DNA from: Bacillota bacterium | Lineage (GTDB): Bacteria > Bacillota > Clostridia > Acetivibrionales > DTU013 | Length of the DNA: 64,000 bases | Assembly (NCBI GenBank): GCA_023418915.1 | Contig: JAEZYU010000059.1 | Location: 33,412-97,411 of the forward strand | Direction of reading: 5' to 3' | Shown: positions 1 through 8,754 of the stretch, in pieces | Position numbering within the stretch: position 1 is the first letter of the stretch | Layout: each line of letters opens with the position of its first letter | Program-made: the position numbers and the translations under genes | The notes under the pieces: generated by a model | Told to the model about the DNA's origin: nothing | The model's database searches: none | The model's input: only the letters and a program-made list of their open reading frames with translations

Positions 1-639
1 TGGGCTTTCTACAGTTTGCTGATCCTCTCCGGACCCATCATTACCCCCGTCAGGCTGCTTGCTGTCCTCACTCTGCGGCAATCCGCCGTTCGGAATCTGT
101 TCGCCGTTTCCGGAAGGCTGTATGCCGTCTTCGTTTATATCCGGACTATCCTTTACTGTACCCTGTCCATCTGCACTATCCAGCCCGACAGATCCAATAC
201 CCTCAGCCCGTGTTTTAAGGTACCCCTTCTCTACAGCACTGTTCAACAGCAGTGCCACACCGTTGTCAAGCTTCATGTGCCTTAGGCCTCTATCCTGTAT
301 CAGCCTTTCCCCATCTTCGTTCAAGGCCTCGTAATCTATGATCCTATCGTAAATATTGACTGTCAGTTCGATACTCGGATTAATGTCAAGATCCACATAG
401 CTGTACGGGACTGTATAGATGTACGCTCCAAAGCCTATTCCAAGTGCTATAAGGCATGATGCAGCGATCGTGACAATCCTCCTCATCATCCTGCTGTTCT
501 TTGCTGCCCCGGAAGGCCGGTCCAGATCTATTTCAGCACCAACCATCATTTCAGGCATAGCTCTGACCCTTTTGAACAGGCCATCCTGTGTCATTATCAC
601 TGCATATTTGCCCTTTATATCTGCTATGATGCCCCTCAT
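1..639 (-). CDS. rsgI: RsgI-type anti-sigma factor, N-terminal part (gene cut by window edge)
   Basis: The first 213 codons of a SigI-type anti-sigma factor; the frame stays open to the left edge. It starts MRGIIADIKGKYAVIM, the short cytoplasmic RsgI_N domain (about residues 1-50) that in this family binds SigI at the membrane. One membrane segment follows at about residues 55-75, then an extracellular stretch with the family-typical YVDLDINPSIELTVN (81-95). After about residue 125 comes a Gly/Asp/Gln/Pro-rich linker, usual before the outer sensor domain, which lies outside the window. The start is fixed by AAAGGGGGG about 8 bases upstream and lies 15 bases after the sigI stop, so the two form an operon. 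In cellulolytic clostridia such sensors often carry carbohydrate-binding modules; which one applies here cannot be seen. Confidence 0.88.
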   Translation of the reverse strand, partial: MRGIIADIKGKYAVIMTQDGLFKRVRAMPEMMVGAEIDLDRPSGAAKNSRMMRRIVTIAASCLIALGIGFGAYIYTVPYSYVDLDINPSIELTVNIYDRIIDYEALNEDGERLIQDRGLRHMKLDNGVALLLNSAVEKGYLKTRAEGIGSVGLDSADGQGTVKDSPDINEDGIQPSGNGEQIPNGGLPQSEDSKQPDGGNDGSGEDQQTVESP

Positions 640-654
640 TTCCAGCCCCCCTTT

Positions 655-1353
655 CTAAAGCTTTATATAATCCTTTATATGTTGGTAATCTCCTATTGAT
701 ATAATTACAATTGCTATTATATATTTTCGGAATCTTTCTATAAATTTTCGGGGTAATCGTGATGCTTTCTCCAGTTCTGATACTGGCATATACTTCTTTA
801 ATATAACAGACTGCAATATATCCGGGTGCGACAGTATGGTGCCGGCAAGCTCTGCGCATTGCTGCCTGGTTTTTCTGTGCTTTGGAGATACTTTGGCAAG
901 ATCCTGATATGTAATGCCCCAGTTCGAGAGCTCTTCTCCGAGCTCTTGCAGCTCAAGCCTTCTGTGTTCGGCGATGTTCATATCCGAAAAGGCCTGGATC
1001 GCTTCATTGCTGCTGAGGTCATACTCCTCTTCCCTGTCCTGAGTGTAAGCATTTAATGAAATAACACCACTGTGCCGTTTTTCACTTCTGTAATAATCAA
1101 TCAGTCTGCGCTTGATAACGTTGCGCGAAAATGTAAAAAAGTTTCCTTTTGAACTGTTAAATGACCTGACAGCCTCAACAAATGCAATCATTGCTATGCT
1201 CAGTTCATCGTCGGTACCATAGTTCATATACCTGCCGGAGGCTTTTTCAGCGCAGGACGCAATAAAAGGCTTATACTCCTCTACAAACCTTCCGATTTCT
1301 TCAGTGTTGTCCCGAATATCCGTTATTCTGGCATTTATCGCATCAAACTGCAT
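655..1353 (-). CDS. sigI: SigI-family RNA polymerase sigma factor
   Basis: A sigma-70-like factor of the SigI group (232 residues; family about 240). The core stretch near residues 45-95 contains MNYGTDDELSIAMIAFVEAV and NFFTFSRNVIKRRLIDYYR, the region-2 helices that bind core polymerase and the -10 element. A C-terminal helix-turn-helix-like part (about 165-215) would read the -35. ATG at 1351-1353 is preferred because GGGGTG sits 5-10 bases upstream; an in-frame ATG at 1384-1386 and a TTG at 1395 lack a good ribosome site. A TATAAT at 1414-1419 (minus strand) may be the -10 box. It is cotranscribed with the rsgI-like gene, and by family analogy is freed when the extracellular sensor binds its ligand. 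Its regulon cannot be read from this window. Confidence 0.88.
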   Translation of the reverse strand: MQFDAINARITDIRDNTEEIGRFVEEYKPFIASCAEKASGRYMNYGTDDELSIAMIAFVEAVRSFNSSKGNFFTFSRNVIKRRLIDYYRSEKRHSGVISLNAYTQDREEEYDLSSNEAIQAFSDMNIAEHRRLELQELGEELSNWGITYQDLAKVSPKHRKTRQQCAELAGTILSHPDILQSVILKKYMPVSELEKASRLPRKFIERFRKYIIAIVIISIGDYQHIKDYIKL

Positions 1354-1499
1354 GCACACCCCGCACCCTATTGTTGTATCCCGCATAACAAGCAACTTAC
1401 ACGGTATGAAAAAATTATAGCATAAACACCTTATTTATAGGGTTAGTGACACGATATAGTAATTTTGATGTAACAATTTCGAAACAGGAGTGGTGGCAA

Positions 1500-1533
1500 T
1501 GAAAAAAACAGCAGATTGTATTTCTGCTGTTTT
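1500..1533 (-). terminator. Intrinsic terminator of spoVT
   Basis: Read on the minus strand, a perfect 9-bp stem AACAGCAGA / TCTGCTGTT with a 7-base loop is followed by a run of T. It lies about 30 bases after the spoVT stop. Confidence 0.8.
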
Positions 1534-1563
1534 CTTTACAAAAACCCTATTTGCTGTTTGTTC

Positions 1564-2118
1564 CTACTGTTCCATTTGTTTGCCCAGGAAACCTGCCGCT
1601 GACTGTGCAAGCTTTGCTTCGACCTCTCCCATTTTGCTGCCCGGGTCAGTTGATAAAATCATCACTGCGCCTATAGGGTCACCTTCCGAAATAATGGGTG
1701 AAACCACCTGTGCAACATATTTCTTTTCCGAGCCTTCGTTAGCCAGAATGGATATGCTCTTGTCTTCAGATGACTTTACCACAAAAGTAGCCTTTTCTTC
1801 TATTACCTTTTCCACTTCCGGACTCAGTGACTTTTCCAGAAAGTCCTTCTTAGACGCACCTGACACTGCAATGATAGTATCCCGGTCAGCTATACAGGTC
1901 ATATATCCGCTGGTCTTGTGTATCGATTCCGCATATTGAGTAGCAAAATCGCCCAATTCACCAATTGGAGAATATTTTTTAAGTATTACTTCACCTTCTT
2001 TGTCGGTGAATATTTCCAGAGGATCGCCTTCTCTTATTCTTAATGTCCTACGGATCTCCTTGGGTATAACTACCCTGCCAAGATCATCTATTCTCCGCAC
2101 GATACCGGTTGCCTTCAA
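1564..2118 (-). CDS. spoVT: Stage V sporulation protein T (AbrB-family regulator)
   Basis: SpoVT is a DNA-binding regulator active in the forespore late in sporulation, tuning sigma-G dependent genes. The N-terminal 50 residues are a classic AbrB/SpoVT swapped-hairpin domain (MKATGIVRRIDDLGRVVIPK), and residues about 56-180 form the GAF-like C-terminal domain (ADRDTIIAVSGASKKDF). At 184 residues it is near the Bacillus length (178). The start is TTG, chosen because AAGGAGG lies 8 bases upstream and the protein aligns from its first residue. It is a single-gene unit with its own terminator; its place beside prsA and mfd is conserved in Bacillota. Confidence 0.95.
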   Translation of the reverse strand: MKATGIVRRIDDLGRVVIPKEIRRTLRIREGDPLEIFTDKEGEVILKKYSPIGELGDFATQYAESIHKTSGYMTCIADRDTIIAVSGASKKDFLEKSLSPEVEKVIEEKATFVVKSSEDKSISILANEGSEKKYVAQVVSPIISEGDPIGAVMILSTDPGSKMGEVEAKLAQSAAGFLGKQMEQ

Positions 2119-2159
2119 TGTCGTTACCTCCTTAACAGAATTGTTTCACATTGCTTTTT

Positions 2160-2190
2160 TAGTATTCATTGTTTATTGGAGTTTTATACA
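2160..2190 (-). promoter_or_regulatory. Possible forespore sigma-factor promoter of spoVT
   Basis: On the minus strand TGTATA (2185-2190) is followed after 18 bases by AATACTA (2160-2166), resembling sigma-G/F boxes (TGAATA / CATACTA). spoVT is sigma-G dependent in Bacillus. The match is partial, so this is an inference. Confidence 0.4.
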
Positions 2191-2230
2191 TATGAGGCGA
2201 ATTGTGATAAAGCTTAACACACATTCTTAA

Positions 2231-2260
2231 AAATCAAAGGGCCGCCATTTCAGGCAGCCC
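2231..2260 (-). terminator. Intrinsic terminator of the prsA-like gene
   Basis: Minus-strand stem GGGCTGCC / GGCGGCCC (one G-T pair, 6-base loop) is followed by TTTGATTTTT, about 30 bases after the stop of the peptidyl-prolyl isomerase gene. Confidence 0.8.
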
Positions 2261-2291
2261 TCGGTAATCATGACTCTTTTTTTACTGTAAA

Positions 2292-3416
2292 TTACTTGAT
2301 TGAGCTGTAAATCGAATTGTTGATTTTGTACTCGGCTTTATCAGCAAGGTCTTTCATCTTCAGATCATACACGTATCTGCGACCGAATTCAAAATACTCC
2401 TTTGCACATCTGAGGCTCGCAGCCTCACCCTTTTCATACTTCTCTTCGAGCTTAATAATATGATATCCGAACTGTGTCTTGACAGGAGCTTGTGTAAACT
2501 GTCCCGGTTCAAGAGAAAATGCTGAGTCTTCAAACTCCTTTACCATCTTGCCCTTCCCGAATAAATAATCTCCGCCCCATTGGCTGGAACCATCCTCTGA
2601 GTTTTCTCTGGCAAGAGCTGCAAAGTCTTCACCGGATTTCAGCCTGTCAATAAGCTCCTCAGCCTTTTTCAAGGCTGCATCCTTGTCCTCCTCAGAGGCA
2701 TCTTCCCCTGCAATTATCAGGATGTGCTTTGCCCATACTGCTTCCTCGGCTCCGTACCTGTATGATGTGTCGGTTTTAAATGCTGTAGTATTCTTAGTAT
2801 AATACTCTTCTATTTCTGCATCGGTTATTTTCGCTGTCTCATCTTCTCTATATTTCTGAACTATGAATGTCTGTATCTGAGCTTCCCTGAGCACATCCAT
2901 GGAAAAGTCGTACTGTTCTTTGAAAGCATTGTTGGCCTTGATCTTGTTTCCTCCGCCCATAGTATCGATTATTTCCCTCTGGATGCTGTCGTCGATATAG
3001 GCCATCTCCTCCTTGGTCAGCGATATCTTGGCTTCCTTTGCCTTCTTATACTGTGTCTTTATGTTCCTCAGGTCATCTATCGCCTTCTTCTTAGCCACTT
3101 CTACAGCGTCCTCACCGCCTATCTTCGTCGCCCAGAATGACTCCTCGGTAATGTTGCTGTCTTCCTGCAGTGCGCTGTAATACATGACCTGCTTCTGAAC
3201 CTCAAGATAGTATTTAAATTCACCTTCGGTAATCTTCTCTCCATCGATGGTCGCAACAACGTTTACGGCTGATGAGAAGTATATCACCAACGCTACGGCG
3301 ATCACTACGATGGAGGCAAAAGCTATCAATCCGTATTTCACGAACAAAGGCAGCCCGGTTTTCTCTATTGCCTCCGTACTGCCGCCATAATTTCTTTTTT
3401 CTTTGTTATTTTCCAA
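2292..3416 (-). CDS. prsA: Membrane-anchored foldase, PrsA/SurA-like parvulin isomerase
   Basis: An extracytoplasmic peptidyl-prolyl isomerase that helps exported proteins fold. The 374 residues begin with a charged cytoplasmic tail and one membrane segment (about 28-50), then a SurA-N-like chaperone region (about 55-215) and a parvulin domain (about 225-340; KHILIIAG, then FGYHIIKLEEKYEKG). It has no lipobox cysteine, unlike Bacillus PrsA, so it is anchored by an uncleaved helix. Translation likely starts at TTG: GAGGAGAG is 5-8 bases upstream. It lies between mfd and spoVT, as in many clostridia, and is read on its own. Confidence 0.88.
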   Translation of the reverse strand: MENNKEKRNYGGSTEAIEKTGLPLFVKYGLIAFASIVVIAVALVIYFSSAVNVVATIDGEKITEGEFKYYLEVQKQVMYYSALQEDSNITEESFWATKIGGEDAVEVAKKKAIDDLRNIKTQYKKAKEAKISLTKEEMAYIDDSIQREIIDTMGGGNKIKANNAFKEQYDFSMDVLREAQIQTFIVQKYREDETAKITDAEIEEYYTKNTTAFKTDTSYRYGAEEAVWAKHILIIAGEDASEEDKDAALKKAEELIDRLKSGEDFAALARENSEDGSSQWGGDYLFGKGKMVKEFEDSAFSLEPGQFTQAPVKTQFGYHIIKLEEKYEKGEAASLRCAKEYFEFGRRYVYDLKMKDLADKAEYKINNSIYSSIK

Positions 3417-3496
3417 AGCTATCTCTCCTCATATATGATATAAACTAATTGCTCTTCGTTTGCTCCAGACAATTAACGGCCATAAAGCCGCAGTTC

Positions 3497-3562
3497 GATC
3501 CGTATCCACCACCAAGCGTTTTTCAGCCTCAATGGCCGAAAACATGTAAAGTGGTGAGGAAT
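3497..3562. repeat. Fragment of the dispersed structured repeat (copy A)
   Basis: About 66 bp between prsA and mfd match the core of the family also found at 14994, 20863, 61680 and 63594: CCACCACCAAGCGTTTTTCA, then a short loop and a complementary arm ending GAAAAC, then GTAAAG-GTGGTGAGGA. Only the 3' core is present. Confidence 0.75.
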
Positions 3563-3582
3563 AAATACATTATAATAGATAA

Positions 3583-6500
3583 TCAGCCAGCGTCATAGCT
3601 TTTTAGGTCCTGTAACAAAATTTTAATATTATCCAGCAGACGATCCCTGCGTCCGGCTGATACCTTGTAAACAAGGCAGGGAGCCGATCCTGCGCTGAAC
3701 AGCAGCTGCCTTTTATATTTTTCCGCTGCTTTGGCTATTATCTTAAAATTGATATTTTTTATGTCAGACAGTCCGAACACCACAGTATCATTCTTTTCCG
3801 TAACGGATGAAAATCCAAGAGATCTTGCCAGTGATTTTATAAGCGCCACCGCTATCAGGTTCCTTACTGGTTCGGGCATATCGCCGTATCTGTCGGTCAG
3901 TTCGTCTTCGATGTCGATGACATCATGCTCATCGTTTATTGAAGCGATCTTCTTGTACATCTCTATCTTCCTGCTTTCAACGCTTATGTAGGAGTCATCT
4001 ATGTATGCGTCTGCGTTTATTTCGATGGAAACCTCCGCTTCTTCCTTCTTCAGCGGTTCACCCTTCAGTTCTCTGACAGCTTCGTCCAGAAGACGGCAGT
4101 ACATATCGTAACCCACCGATTCCATATGACCATGCTGTTCCGGTCCCAGCAAATTCCCTGCGCCGCGAATCTCCATATCCCGCATAGCTATCTTGAATCC
4201 TGATCCCAGTTCGGTGAATTCCTTTATTGCCTGAAGCCTTTTTTCTGCGATTTCCGATATGATTTTGTCCTTCTTGTAGGTTATATATGCATATGCTAGC
4301 CTGTTGGAGCGGCCTACTCTGCCCCTCAGCTGATATAGCTGCGCAAGGCCCATCTTATCGGCATCTTCCACAACTATTGTATTGACATTGGGCATATCAA
4401 GTCCGGATTCGATTATCGTCGTACATACCAGCACATCGAATTCCCCTTTTATGAAGCTGAACATAATGTCCTCAAGCTGTCTTTCATCCATCTGGCCATG
4501 GGCTACAGCCACCCTAGCATCGGGCACCAGGGCTTGTATCTCGGATGCTCTGATATCGATAGTCCTGACCCGGTTATACAAATAGAACACCTGCCCCTGC
4601 CTGCCAATCTCCCTGATGATGGCATCCTTGATTACATCCCTGTTATATTCCATTACGTATGTCTGGACCGGGTATCTTTCCTCGGGCGGATCCTCTATAA
4701 TGCTTATATCTCTTATTCCCGCAAGAGACATATGGAGCGTCCTTGGTATAGGCGTAGCCGTAAGAGTAAGCACATCAACTCCGGGTGCCAGATTTTTCAG
4801 ACGTTCCTTGTGGGATACGCCGAAGCGTTGCTCCTCATCGATGACCAGAAGGCCGAGATCCTTGAAACGGATATCCTTCTGAAGCAGTCGGTGGGTACCC
4901 ACCAGCACATCCACATTGCCGGCTTTAACTTCCTTCAGTATCCGTTTCTGTTCCGGCTGTGATCTGAAGCGGCTGATTACATCGACCGTCACAGGAAAAT
5001 CTCTCAGTCTTTCTACAAAACTGTTATACTGCTGCTGAGCCAGAACGGTTGTCGGAACCAGATAAGCCACCTGTTTGCCGTCCATTGCCGCCTTAAAAAT
5101 TGCCCGTATCGCAACTTCAGTCTTGCCATATCCCACATCGCCGCAAAGCAGCCTGTCCATAACCCTTCCGGATTCCATATCCTGCTTTATCTCTTCAATA
5201 CATTTGAGCTGGTCATCAGTCTCCTCATAGGGGAACTGTTCCTCGAACTGCTTTTGCCACACAGTGTCGCCGGAGTAGGTAAATCCCTTTGTAGCCGCCC
5301 TCTGGGCGTATAGCTTTATAAGCTCCGCAGCCAGCTTTCTGAGTGATTCCTTGACCCTGGTTTTGGTTTTTGTCCAGTCCGATCCTCCAAGCTTGCTGAC
5401 CTTTGGCTGCCTTCCTTCAGATCCTATGTATTTTTGGATCAGATCCATCTGGTTCGTCGGGATGTATAAAAACGCACCTTCCTGGTATCTGATCTTGAGG
5501 TAATCCTTTTTTACACCCTCAACAGAGAGCTTCTCCATCCCGACATACTGGCCTATGCCATGAGCCTGATGGACCACATAATCCCCTATATCCAGCTCGG
5601 TGAACAGGCTGATCGGACGCCCTTTGCGTTTACCGGCACTCTTTGCAGCTTTCTTTTTATCCTGTCCGAATACTTCCTTGTCACTGATCACAACAAACCC
5701 TATGGTCGGGTACTCAAATCCTTTTTGGAGGCTGCCATGGGTGATTATGATCTGACCGGGCATTACAGGCTGGGCGACCTGATCCATATACACCGATTCA
5801 ACATTTTTATCCGACAACGATTCTCTCAGCCGCTCTCCGCGTCCTTTTGTGCCGGAGAGCACCAGTATTCGATTTTTGTTTTGCTTCCATGTCGAAAGGT
5901 TTTCAGCCAGCATGTCGATGCTCCCCTGAAACGAGCTCATGGTCCTGCAGGGGATACTGAAAATCGGCGATTCTTTTGATGCTATAGCATCTGCGTTCAC
6001 AGAATTCAGATATACAGTCTTGTTATTTGTGACAGCGCAAAAAACAGCTTCATAGTCAAAATACATGTCGCTGCCCTCGGGGAGCAGACTGCCTTTCTCA
6101 ACGAGCGCCTTACAAATTTCCTCATGTTCAAGCAGCAGATTTTCGAGACGCTGCTTCTGCCTGATCGGTTCATCCATAAAAACAAGCACATCATCTGCTG
6201 TATAATCAGATAAAGAATTTGGTTTATCCGCAATATAAGTAATATATCTGTCGACTCCGGGGAAATACCATGATTCCTTAAGGCGCTCCATATCGCTTCT
6301 TATCTTCTGTGAAAGACTGTGGTTCTTTTTTGCGGCTTTGGCAGCATCATTCTCAACAGCCCGGATTATTTCTTCTTTCCTTTCGGCGTCATAGATCATC
6401 TCTCGCGCCGGCAGCACCCTTACACTGTCTGCATGTCCCACAGACCGCTGCGTGCCGGTATCGAACCATCTGACGGAATCGATCTCGTCCCCGAAGAATT

Positions 6501-7080
6501 CTATTCTCACTGCATTGCCGGTATCTACAGGGAATATATCGACGATCCCACCCCTGACTGCAAACTGTCCCTTCCTCTCAACTGATTCCATTCTCTCAAA
6601 ACCTGAGATCACCAGACGCCTTATAAGCTCATCAGGATCCATCCTGGTACTGTTGTCTATATCGATAACATATTCCCTAAAGGTTTCGGGCCTGATCAGC
6701 TTATGAGAAAATGCCTCTATTGAAGTCACCACAAAACGGTAATCCCCCCTGATGAGTCTGTCGAGCGCGGCAATCCTTTGATAGACTGTATCGTAGCTCT
6801 TTGCCTCAACATCGTAGAGCATTATTTCTTTTGTCGGGAAAAAAACAACATCCTCACCCAAGAAATAGATGAAGTCTTCAAACAACCGCCTGGCCTGCAT
6901 CTCATTGAAAGCAACAAAAATACCCTTTTGGCCGCATTGGCTGCAAAGGGCACACGAGATATGAGCCTTCTGTGACTCAGAAGGCCCTGTTATGCTTAGA
7001 GATCTGGTATGATTACGGATCGATGATAGTATCTGCTTAAATTCGTCCAGTTCCAGCAGAGGATCGATAAAGCTTGTCAT
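3583..7080 (-). CDS. mfd: Transcription-repair coupling factor
   Basis: Mfd removes RNA polymerase stalled at DNA lesions and recruits UvrA. Domains in order: UvrB-like region (about 1-350), the polymerase-interacting CarD-like domain (about 490-560; GDYVVHQAHGIGQYVGM), a RecG-like helicase with Walker A GDVGYGKTEVA and DEEQ box DEEQRFGVSHKERLK, the helicase C-terminal lobe (RGRVGRSNRLAYAYI), and the UvrA-regulating C-terminal domain (about 1010-1120). It has 1165 residues, close to Bacillus Mfd (about 1177), and looks intact. It follows pth by 18 bases, so the two are probably cotranscribed; the position between pth and spoVT is conserved in Bacillota. Confidence 0.98.
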   Translation of the reverse strand: MTSFIDPLLELDEFKQILSSIRNHTRSLSITGPSESQKAHISCALCSQCGQKGIFVAFNEMQARRLFEDFIYFLGEDVVFFPTKEIMLYDVEAKSYDTVYQRIAALDRLIRGDYRFVVTSIEAFSHKLIRPETFREYVIDIDNSTRMDPDELIRRLVISGFERMESVERKGQFAVRGGIVDIFPVDTGNAVRIEFFGDEIDSVRWFDTGTQRSVGHADSVRVLPAREMIYDAERKEEIIRAVENDAAKAAKKNHSLSQKIRSDMERLKESWYFPGVDRYITYIADKPNSLSDYTADDVLVFMDEPIRQKQRLENLLLEHEEICKALVEKGSLLPEGSDMYFDYEAVFCAVTNNKTVYLNSVNADAIASKESPIFSIPCRTMSSFQGSIDMLAENLSTWKQNKNRILVLSGTKGRGERLRESLSDKNVESVYMDQVAQPVMPGQIIITHGSLQKGFEYPTIGFVVISDKEVFGQDKKKAAKSAGKRKGRPISLFTELDIGDYVVHQAHGIGQYVGMEKLSVEGVKKDYLKIRYQEGAFLYIPTNQMDLIQKYIGSEGRQPKVSKLGGSDWTKTKTRVKESLRKLAAELIKLYAQRAATKGFTYSGDTVWQKQFEEQFPYEETDDQLKCIEEIKQDMESGRVMDRLLCGDVGYGKTEVAIRAIFKAAMDGKQVAYLVPTTVLAQQQYNSFVERLRDFPVTVDVISRFRSQPEQKRILKEVKAGNVDVLVGTHRLLQKDIRFKDLGLLVIDEEQRFGVSHKERLKNLAPGVDVLTLTATPIPRTLHMSLAGIRDISIIEDPPEERYPVQTYVMEYNRDVIKDAIIREIGRQGQVFYLYNRVRTIDIRASEIQALVPDARVAVAHGQMDERQLEDIMFSFIKGEFDVLVCTTIIESGLDMPNVNTIVVEDADKMGLAQLYQLRGRVGRSNRLAYAYITYKKDKIISEIAEKRLQAIKEFTELGSGFKIAMRDMEIRGAGNLLGPEQHGHMESVGYDMYCRLLDEAVRELKGEPLKKEEAEVSIEINADAYIDDSYISVESRKIEMYKKIASINDEHDVIDIEDELTDRYGDMPEPVRNLIAVALIKSLARSLGFSSVTEKNDTVVFGLSDIKNINFKIIAKAAEKYKRQLLFSAGSAPCLVYKVSAGRRDRLLDNIKILLQDLKSYDAG

Positions 7081-7098
7081 ATATCTTCAAGGTCCTGC

Positions 7099-7683
7099 CT
7101 AAATTATTTGTTCTCCGTTGTACCTGTTCATTGCCGCCTCTATACTATCCGAAGCGAGCATTGCCGCTGCCTCTGCAGCTCTTTCGATACTTTTTGCAAC
7201 GATGGTGGTCTCATCCGGTGTGAATCTGCCAAGGACATAATCGGCAAGATCCCATCCCTCAGGAGCTTTCCCTATACCTACCCTTATCCTTGGGAATTCA
7301 TCAGACTGAAGCTGATATATTACCGACTTCATGCCGTTATGAGTCCCCGAACTGCCCTTTGCTCTGATTCTGATCATACCTGCCGGCAAATCAGTATCGT
7401 CGTAAATCACTATAAGATTTTCCACCGGCAGCTTATAATATTCAACGATATTTCTTATACTTTCACCGCTTAGATTCATGAATGTCTGCGGTTTTACCAG
7501 CAGCACCCTCACACCGTCAATAATACCGTCTCCTGTCAGAGCTTTATGCCTGAGCCGATCCACTTTTATTCCAAATTTTTTTGACAGCAGATCGATAGTC
7601 AGGAAACCGGCGTTATGCCGTGTGTTTTCATATTTTCTTCCCGGATTTCCCAGACCGGCGATAATGATCAGCTTTTCCAACAC
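7099..7683 (-). CDS. pth: Peptidyl-tRNA hydrolase
   Basis: Pth frees tRNA from peptidyl-tRNA that drops off the ribosome. The protein has the family signatures GLGNPGRKYENTRHNAGF, with the catalytic His of TRHNAGF, and KPQTFMNLSGES and GSSGTHNGMKSV. The longer open frame to 7779 runs into prs, so the start is placed at GTG (7681-7683) or the next TTG, which give a protein beginning right before the first beta strand (LEKLIIIAGLGNPG) with GGGGG upstream. Length is then 194 residues, typical. It lies 16 bases after prs and 18 before mfd, so all three may be one transcript. Confidence 0.95.
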   Translation of the reverse strand: MLEKLIIIAGLGNPGRKYENTRHNAGFLTIDLLSKKFGIKVDRLRHKALTGDGIIDGVRVLLVKPQTFMNLSGESIRNIVEYYKLPVENLIVIYDDTDLPAGMIRIRAKGSSGTHNGMKSVIYQLQSDEFPRIRVGIGKAPEGWDLADYVLGRFTPDETTIVAKSIERAAEAAAMLASDSIEAAMNRYNGEQII

Positions 7684-7699
7684 AGCACCCCCGCACGGC

Positions 7700-8662
7700 T
7701 TATTCCTTCTGAGTAAAAATAGTGCTGATGGAAATGTCCCCGTATATCCTTTCGATTGCCTCGGCAAAAATAGCCGCAATTGATAATGCTGTTATCTTTC
7801 CCGTCGGTTTTCCTTCCGGAAGCGGAATAGTGTTAAGGGTGACCAGTTCCTTAATACATGATTCCTCTATCCTGTCACATGCCGGTCCTGACAGCACACC
7901 GTGCGTACAGCATGCATATACCTCCTTCGCACCCATCTCCATAAGTGCGTTTGCTCCGTTTGAAATGGTACCGGCTGTATCGATAAGGTCATCTATTAGT
8001 ACTACTCTTTTGTTGGTGACATCTCCGACAACATTCATTACCTCGCTGACATTTGCCTTGGGTCTTCTTTTATCTACTATGGCAATTGGGATCTCCAGCC
8101 ATTCAGCAAATTTTCTCGTACGAGTCACACTGCCGACATCCGGTGAAACAGCAACAACATCACTGGGATCACTGAATTTTTCCTGGAAATACTTGGCCAT
8201 AACCGGTACTCCCAGCAGATGATCCACAGGTATGTCAAAAAAGCCCTGCAGCTGTGGTGTATGCAAGTCCATTGTCAATACTCTGTCAGCACCGGCGGTA
8301 GTTATCAGATTTGCTACCAGCTTTGCAGATATCGGATCTCTTGCCCTTGCTTTCCTGTCCTGACGAGCATAGCCAAAATAAGGCATGACAGCAGTTATTC
8401 TGCCCGCAGATGCTCTTTTGAGTGCGTCGATCATTATCAGAAGCTCGACCAGATTGTCATTTACAGGCGTACATGTAGACTGTATAACAAAAACGTCTGA
8501 TCCTCTGACGACTTCGCCGATGTTTACAGCAGATTCCCCGTCACTGAATTTCCCAACGGTTGCCATACCCAGCGGCAAACCTATTCTTTCTGCGATCTCT
8601 TCCGCCAGAGGTCCGTTGGAGTTCCCGGCGAATATTTTTATGTCCTTGCCATGCAGATTCAT
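7700..8662 (-). CDS. prs: Ribose-phosphate pyrophosphokinase (PRPP synthase)
   Basis: Makes PRPP from ribose 5-phosphate and ATP, feeding purine, pyrimidine, NAD, His and Trp synthesis. The 320-residue protein has the two-domain class I fold, the ATP-loop residues YARQDRKARARDPISAK (about 97-113), the catalytic region VLTMDLHTPQLQGFF, and the PRPP-binding motif VVLIDDLIDTAGT near 220-232. It sits between glmU and pth as in most Bacillota. Its product is the substrate of purF and the effector of PurR-type repressors, both encoded in this window. Confidence 0.98.
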   Translation of the reverse strand: MNLHGKDIKIFAGNSNGPLAEEIAERIGLPLGMATVGKFSDGESAVNIGEVVRGSDVFVIQSTCTPVNDNLVELLIMIDALKRASAGRITAVMPYFGYARQDRKARARDPISAKLVANLITTAGADRVLTMDLHTPQLQGFFDIPVDHLLGVPVMAKYFQEKFSDPSDVVAVSPDVGSVTRTRKFAEWLEIPIAIVDKRRPKANVSEVMNVVGDVTNKRVVLIDDLIDTAGTISNGANALMEMGAKEVYACCTHGVLSGPACDRIEESCIKELVTLNTIPLPEGKPTGKITALSIAAIFAEAIERIYGDISISTIFTQKE

Positions 8663-8754
8663 AACAATGCTCCTTTGAATATTATGATGTTCAATACGAT
8701 AAACTGCTATTTACTTTTCTTCTGATATTATCTTAACAATATTTCACTGCAGTA

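Noticed and set aside
551..859. 102-codon frame between sigI and rsgI
   Set aside because: Overlaps both genes in another frame; the sigI and rsgI frames have family matches.
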